Shown here: one piece after another, positions 59,663 to 64,000 of the stretch
Position numbering within the stretch: position 1 is the stretch's first letter
Layout: each line of letters begins with the position of its first letter
Assembly: GCA_025359445.1 (NCBI GenBank)
Contig: JANYGB010000051.1
Coordinates: 62,001-126,000, forward strand
Direction: 5' to 3'
Length of the DNA stretch: 64,000 nucleotides
From: Sphingomonadaceae bacterium
Lineage (GTDB): Bacteria > Pseudomonadota > Alphaproteobacteria > Sphingomonadales > Sphingomonadaceae
Translations under genes and position numbers: made by a program
The notes under the pieces: model-generated
Seen by the model: the letters and a program-made list of their open reading frames with translations, nothing else
What the model was told of the DNA's origin: nothing
The model's database searches: none

Positions 59663-60291
59663 TGTGCAACCTCTACCGCATGACCAAGGGCACCGCCGAA
59701 GTCGCCAACCTATTCGCGGTCGAGGCGGATCCCGGCGCCAATTACGGTGCCGAAGTCTATCCCGGCTATCCCGGGCTGGTCGTTGCTAAAGGCCGCGCGC
59801 GGGCGATGACCTGGGGCTTCCCTTTGGTGCTCAAGGGCAAGCAGGGCCAGCCGCTCAAGCCCAAGCCGGTGACCAACGCGCGCGAGGACAAGCTCGACAC
59901 TCCGTTCTGGCGCGATAGCTTCATGCGGCGGCGCTGCCTGATCCCGGTGAGCCAATGGGCCGAACCGCGCGGGGCCGCCGGGCGCATGGTCCGCTCGTGG
60001 TATGGCCTGCCGGATGAGGAGGTCTTCGCGGTGGCCGGACTGTGGCGGCAGAGCGCGGAGTGGGGCGCGGTCTACAGCATGGTGATGACCGCGAGCTGCA
60101 TGCAGATGGACGATGTGCACGACCGCATGCCGGTGATCCTGCGCCGTCAGGATTGGGCGCAGTGGACTGCGGCAGGGCCCGAACAGGCCTTCGCGCTGTG
60201 CGAGACCTGGCCCGATGTGCTCACCGCCGAGCACACCAATCTGCGCTGGGTGGATGGCAAGGCGATGGACCAACAGCCGGGTCTGCTGTGA
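59662..60291 (+). CDS. SRAP (HMCES/YedK) family abasic-site protein
   Basis: 209 residues. Catalytic cysteine at position 2 (MCNLYRMTKG), VTNAREDKLDTPFWRDSFMR, RRCLIPVSQWAEP (active-site region), MTASCMQMDDVHDRMPVILR with conserved histidine. Crosslinks to abasic sites in single-stranded DNA. Overlaps the ubiA stop. Confidence 0.94.
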   Translation: MCNLYRMTKGTAEVANLFAVEADPGANYGAEVYPGYPGLVVAKGRARAMTWGFPLVLKGKQGQPLKPKPVTNAREDKLDTPFWRDSFMRRRCLIPVSQWAEPRGAAGRMVRSWYGLPDEEVFAVAGLWRQSAEWGAVYSMVMTASCMQMDDVHDRMPVILRRQDWAQWTAAGPEQAFALCETWPDVLTAEHTNLRWVDGKAMDQQPGLL

Positions 60292-60296
60292 GCGCG

Positions 60297-60668
60297 TCAG
60301 TCGTAGCTGACAACCTCGAATTCGATCCCGTCCCAGTCGAAGAAATAGAACCGCCGTCCGGGTTCATAATCGCCGTGATTGAACGCGGTGAGGCCGGCAG
60401 CGGTGACGGTGCGCTCGGCCTCGTCGAGGTCATCGACCACCAATGCAACGTGGTTGAGCGGGGCGCCCTTGGCGAACGGCCCCTGCACGCCGTCCTTGGT
60501 ATAAACCGCGATGTAATCGCGCTCGCTGCCGACGTGGATGGTGCTGCCGCCGAGCAGCGACGGCCCGCGCCAGCGTTCGTGCCAGCCGCACAGGTTTTGA
60601 AGTAGTTTGGAGGATCGCTCTGGATCGCTGACGGTGAGGTTGACATGTTCGAGCCAGTCGGTTGCCAT
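60297..60668 (-). CDS. VOC family protein
   Basis: 123 residues, glyoxalase-like. MATDWLEHVNLTVSDPERSS, LNHVALVVDDLDEAERTVTA (first metal histidine) and FYFFDWDGIEFEVVSYD (final glutamate). Function unknown; its promoter overlaps a SoxR box, suggesting response to redox-active compounds. Confidence 0.88.
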   Translation of the reverse strand: MATDWLEHVNLTVSDPERSSKLLQNLCGWHERWRGPSLLGGSTIHVGSERDYIAVYTKDGVQGPFAKGAPLNHVALVVDDLDEAERTVTAAGLTAFNHGDYEPGRRFYFFDWDGIEFEVVSYD

Positions 60669-60729
60669 AAAGTTTTTCCTTTTAAATGTGTTACGCAGCG
60701 ATGTGCGAATCGGCTTTATCTTTGTGCAA

Positions 60730-60747
60730 CCTAAAGCTAACTTGAGG
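60730..60747. promoter_or_regulatory. SoxR box
   Basis: CCTAAAGCTAACTTGAGG at 60730-60747 closely matches the known SoxR operator CCTCAAGTTAACTTGAGG (3 mismatches, dyad preserved). On the minus strand it is flanked by TTGACC, a -35-like hexamer, so the VOC gene is the likely target. It lies between divergent VOC and soxR starts. Confidence 0.75.
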
Positions 60748-60773
60748 TCAAGCGTTTTTGACGGAGTCGGGTA

Positions 60774-61214
60774 ATGGACCGCGACGATTTGCTACCGATC
60801 GGCGAACTGGCGCGGCGCACCGGGCTCGCGGTGTCGGCGATCCGCTATTACGAGGACAAAGGCCTGGTCCAGGCGCTGCGCACCAGCGGCAACCAGCGCC
60901 GTTTCCTGCGCAGCGACATCCGCCGGCTGAGCTTCATCCTGATCGCGCAGAAGCTCGGACTGGGCCTCGCCGAGATCGAGGAGCAACTTGCCAAACTGCC
61001 GCAAGGACGGACGCCCACGGTAAGCGACTGGCAGACGATCAGCCGCTCGCTCCGCAAGGAAATCGACACCCGGATCGCACTGCTCAACCGCACCCGCATG
61101 AAGCTGGATGAATGCATCGGCTGCGGCTGCCTCAGCCTCCAGCGCTGCCAACTTTACAACCGCGACGACCGCGCCGGGGCGGCTGGGCCGGGGCCAAGGT
61201 ACGTGCTGGGTTAG
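60774..61214 (+). CDS. soxR: redox-sensitive MerR regulator SoxR
   Basis: 146 residues. MerR helix-turn-helix LPIGELARRTGLAVSAIRYY; long dimer helix; [2Fe-2S] motif CIGCGCLSLQRC with four cysteines. Redox-cycling agents oxidise the cluster and activate target promoters. The adjacent SoxR box supports the assignment. Confidence 0.96.
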   Translation: MDRDDLLPIGELARRTGLAVSAIRYYEDKGLVQALRTSGNQRRFLRSDIRRLSFILIAQKLGLGLAEIEEQLAKLPQGRTPTVSDWQTISRSLRKEIDTRIALLNRTRMKLDECIGCGCLSLQRCQLYNRDDRAGAAGPGPRYVLG

Positions 61215-61217
61215 ATT

Positions 61218-61856
61218 TCAAGCCGCGACAAATTGCCATTTCGCGGCGAGCGAACCGAACAGCCAGGCAGCACCGAGAAGCCAACCCGCGCCGACGTCGG
61301 TCGGCCAGTGTACGCCGAGCCAGACCCGGCTGAAGGCGATCGCAAGTGAAAGCAGCGCGCAGCCGGCCAGCGCTGCTAGCAGCCAAGGTCCCAGCAGCGG
61401 CGCGAAGCCAAGCGAAAGTGCGCTGTAGACGAGCAGCCCATTGAAGGTATGGCCGCTGGGAAAGCTTGGTCCGCCGGCGCGCGCCAAGTGCGGAACCAAG
61501 GTCGGCCGGTGCCGTTTGAATACCTTCTTGGCAACCGTGTCTGCGATCCACCCGGTGCCCAGCGCAGCACAAATCCACCACGCCGCCGCGTGCTGCCCGC
61601 GTTCATAGAGCCAGGCTGTAATCGGTAGTGCGATCAGATAGCGAAGCAGCGGTCCGCCAAGCTGGGTCAGGGTGAGCATTACCGGCACCCAGCCCTTGCC
61701 GATGCGAGGGTTGCCGCCAGCGGTTCGCTGAGCTTTCAGCCATCGCCGATCAAACGCCTTCGTATGTCCGTGCTCGACCAGCGCGTGAAGCAAGCCGAAG
61801 CCGCCAAAACACGTGGCCGACATCAAAGCGGCGGCGATGACCGCGGGTTGCACCAT
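61218..61856 (-). CDS. PAP2 superfamily phosphatase
   Basis: 212 residues, about six membrane helices. Catalytic motifs KKVFKRHRPTL, GPSFPSGHTFN and SRVWLGVHWPTDVGAG. Likely dephosphorylates undecaprenyl-PP or phosphatidic-acid-type lipids. Located 8 nt after the smc stop on the same strand. Confidence 0.92.
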   Translation of the reverse strand: MVQPAVIAAALMSATCFGGFGLLHALVEHGHTKAFDRRWLKAQRTAGGNPRIGKGWVPVMLTLTQLGGPLLRYLIALPITAWLYERGQHAAAWWICAALGTGWIADTVAKKVFKRHRPTLVPHLARAGGPSFPSGHTFNGLLVYSALSLGFAPLLGPWLLAALAGCALLSLAIAFSRVWLGVHWPTDVGAGWLLGAAWLFGSLAAKWQFVAA

Positions 61857-61864
61857 CGTTGTGG

Positions 61865-64000
61865 CTATTCCGCCGCCAGCAATTGCTCGGCGCTTTCCAG
61901 ATCGACGCTGACCAGCCGCGAAACGCCTTGTTCGACCATCGTTACGCCGAACAGCCGGTGCATCCGGCTCATCGTCACGGCGTTGTGGGTGACGATCAGG
62001 TAGCGGGTGTCAGTCTCCAGCACCATCGCATCGAGCAGGTCGCAGAAGCGTTCTATATTGGCGTCGTCCAAGGGCGCATCGACTTCGTCGAGCACGCAGA
62101 TCGGCGCGGGATTGGTGAGGAACAGCGCGAAGATCAGCGCAATCGCGGTGAGCGCCTGCTCGCCGCCTGAGAGCAACGTGAGCGATTGCAGCCGCTTGCC
62201 CGGGGGCTGGGCGTAGATCTCGAGCCCGGCTTCGAGCGGATCGTCCGAATCGACCAAGGCCAAATGCGCCTGTCCGCCCTCGAACAGCCGGGTGAACAGG
62301 TGCCGGAAGTGGGTATCGACCGCTTCGAATGCGGCGCGCAGCCGTTCGCGGCCTTCGCGGTTGAGACTGCCGATCGAACCGCGCAGGCGGTGGACCGCTT
62401 CGGTCAGCTCGGCCTGTTCGGCGAGGCTCGTGCCGTGCTTCTCCTCCGCCGCCGCCAGCTCCTCGGCGGCAACCAGGTTGACCGGGCCGAGTCGTTCGCG
62501 GTCGGCGACCAGCTTGTCGTGCTCAGCACTTTCCGCGGCGGCATGTGCCACGTGCTCGGCGGCGAAGGCAAAGCGTTCGGGCAGCAGCGGCGGCGGGCAC
62601 TGGAAGCGCTCGCCCGAAATTCCGGCCATCTCGGCGCGACGCGCTTCCTCGTTTTCGGCCCGCGCGGCCGCCCCGGCGCGCAGCTCGCGCGCGGCGGCGA
62701 GCGCTTCGGTGGCTGCGGCGAATCGCGTTTCGACCTGCCGCGCGGTTTCGGTGGTTTCACCGACTTTGGCTTCGGCCTCGCCCAGTTCGCGGGTCAGCCG
62801 GGCGCGGACCTCGTCGCCCGCCTCGATCTCGCGCATCAGGCTCGCGGGCTTGGCGGCGACGACATTGCGTTCCTCGGCGATCTCTTCAAAGCGGCGCTCC
62901 ATGCCCGCGAGCCGACTCGCGGCATCGCCGGCGCGGGCCTGCCAGCCGCGCATGTCCGACTGCTGGGCCGTGGTCCGCTCGCGGGCCACTGCCAATGCCT
63001 GGTCATGTGCGGCAAGAACGGCGGTTGCACCCTGTAGACCTTGTCTTGCAACATCGTGCCGGGCCTGCGCGGTAGCCAACTGGGCGCGGCCATTGGCAGG
63101 ATCGGGCAGCGCGTCGCGGCGTTTGGCCGCAGTGTCGAGTTCGGCTTCGACCAGCTTGCGCTGCTCGGCAATGTCATCTTCAGCGCGGGCCAGTTCAGCC
63201 CTGCGCAATTCGAGCCGCGCCTTGGCCGCCTCGGCCTGATCGCAGGCGCGCAGCGCGCCGCGTTCGGCCTCGGCGGCGGCCGGCACCGCGCGCTCAGCGG
63301 CCACCAGCGCTACTTGAACCGCCGAAAGCTCAGACTGGACTTGGGCAGCGCGTTGTTCAGCCGCCTGCGCGGTGCAGCGCAACGCCGGAAGCTGGGCGTC
63401 AAGCGCGGCGAAGCGGTTTTCCGCCTCAAGCCGGGCGGCTTCGGCCCCGCCTTCGCCGCGCGCGACGAACCCGTCCCAGCGGCGCAAGCGCCCGGCGGTG
63501 GTGACCAGCCATTCGCCCGGCGCAAGTGTGCGGCAATCGTCGGTCGGCGCGACATGGACCAGCGCGAGCCGCGCGGCGAGCTGCGGCGGGGAGGCGGTAA
63601 CGTGCAAGGCGAGGTTGTCCGCCACCGCCGTCGGCGCATTCGCTCCGGTCCAGAACCGCCCGTCCTCACCCGCCGGAGCCGCACCCAGCAAGGCCTTGGC
63701 ATCGCGCCCGAGCACCGCTGCGAGCGCGCGTTCGTAGCCCGGCTCGGCGCGCAATTGGTCAAGCGCCTGGGGTAGGCCGTGCTTGCCGGCGGCTTGCCGC
63801 GCGCGCGCTTCGCGGTCACGGACCAGCGCCTGGTGCTCGCGCTCAATCCCGGCGAGGTCAGCTTTGCTCTGGGCCACAATGTCCCCAGCTGCATCGCGGT
63901 CAGCTTGCAACGTCGTTTTGCGGTCTTGCTGCGCGGCCAGCGCCGTTTGCGCGGCTTCGAGTTCACCTTGCGCGGTCGCTGCGATGGCCTGCGCGGCGGC
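61865..64000 (-). CDS. smc: chromosome segregation protein SMC, partial (C-terminal part)
   Basis: The reading frame stays open to the window edge, so the N-terminal ATPase half and the ATG are missing. Visible in order from the window end: a coiled coil, a hinge (about 63800-63400), the long return coiled coil with Ala/Glu/Arg heptads, then the C-terminal ABC half: LTLLSGGEQALTAIALIFAL (signature) and PICVLDEVDAPLDDANIERF (Walker B). Condensin subunit for chromosome segregation. Confidence 0.95.
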   Translation of the reverse strand, partial: AAAQAIAATAQGELEAAQTALAAQQDRKTTLQADRDAAGDIVAQSKADLAGIEREHQALVRDREARARQAAGKHGLPQALDQLRAEPGYERALAAVLGRDAKALLGAAPAGEDGRFWTGANAPTAVADNLALHVTASPPQLAARLALVHVAPTDDCRTLAPGEWLVTTAGRLRRWDGFVARGEGGAEAARLEAENRFAALDAQLPALRCTAQAAEQRAAQVQSELSAVQVALVAAERAVPAAAEAERGALRACDQAEAAKARLELRRAELARAEDDIAEQRKLVEAELDTAAKRRDALPDPANGRAQLATAQARHDVARQGLQGATAVLAAHDQALAVARERTTAQQSDMRGWQARAGDAASRLAGMERRFEEIAEERNVVAAKPASLMREIEAGDEVRARLTRELGEAEAKVGETTETARQVETRFAAATEALAAARELRAGAAARAENEEARRAEMAGISGERFQCPPPLLPERFAFAAEHVAHAAAESAEHDKLVADRERLGPVNLVAAEELAAAEEKHGTSLAEQAELTEAVHRLRGSIGSLNREGRERLRAAFEAVDTHFRHLFTRLFEGGQAHLALVDSDDPLEAGLEIYAQPPGKRLQSLTLLSGGEQALTAIALIFALFLTNPAPICVLDEVDAPLDDANIERFCDLLDAMVLETDTRYLIVTHNAVTMSRMHRLFGVTMVEQGVSRLVSVDLESAEQLLAAE

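Overview
The window is a 64-kb piece of a high-GC alphaproteobacterial chromosome. The likely order is Sphingomonadales. The evidence is the gene content and order (serC-serA-hisZ-purA; argH-lptM-lysA; pyrE-pdxJ-acpS-lepB; coxBA ... ctaB-coxF-ctaG-ctaE-surf1-thrC), frequent GTG/TTG starts, 1-4 nt start/stop overlaps, and several families of intergenic palindromic repeats. Assignment to order is inference; there is no rRNA in the window. Almost all of it is compact housekeeping DNA, with no phage, plasmid, CRISPR array or intact insertion sequence.

Layout. 1-10 kb: serine synthesis (serC with a structured leader, serA), hisZ, purA, an alanine-rich membrane protein, two tandem paralogous exported proteins and a YkuD transpeptidase. 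10-16.5 kb: a winged-helix regulator with a possible SOS box, tRNA-Val, a TlpA-like lipoprotein divergent from argH-lptM-lysA, a precorrin-2 dehydrogenase-like gene and two hotdog thioesterases. 16.6-18.7 kb: a three-gene unit of a 51-residue peptide and two proteins with histidine-rich, cupin-like beta regions. 18.7-24.6 kb (minus strand): a 43-residue membrane protein, ruvX, a DUF3089 protein, an AI-2E-type permease, lepB, acpS, an unknown ORF, pdxJ and pyrE. 24.7-36.2 kb: the aa3-type oxidase locus, interrupted by an SDR gene, a hydrolase gene with an in-frame stop and a remnant-rich scar, then thrC and a methyltransferase with a palindromic repeat inside its reading frame. 37-41.6 kb: folB, moaA/D/E, rplU-rpmA and a GNAT gene. 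41.6-49.4 kb: two TetR loci with operator-like dyads, ygfZ, pyrC, rarD, a lipoprotein and an ICMT-like methyltransferase. 49.4-57.9 kb: bamB and its TPR partner, a GT4 glycosyltransferase, hydrolase, astD, ABM protein, gshA and rsmE. 58-64 kb: ubiA (coupled to a 43-residue ORF), an SRAP protein, a VOC gene and soxR around a SoxR box, a PAP2 phosphatase, and the C-terminal two thirds of smc running off the end.

The best candidate for an undescribed system is the peptide operon at 16664-18714. It looks like a precursor peptide with two dedicated partner proteins, but no known RiPP enzyme family is recognisable. Other points of interest are five kinds of palindromic repeat (one translated inside a gene), several very short genes supported by start/stop overlaps or strong ribosome binding sites, and the decay scar in the cox locus. 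All calls come from reading the sequence; no database search was run.
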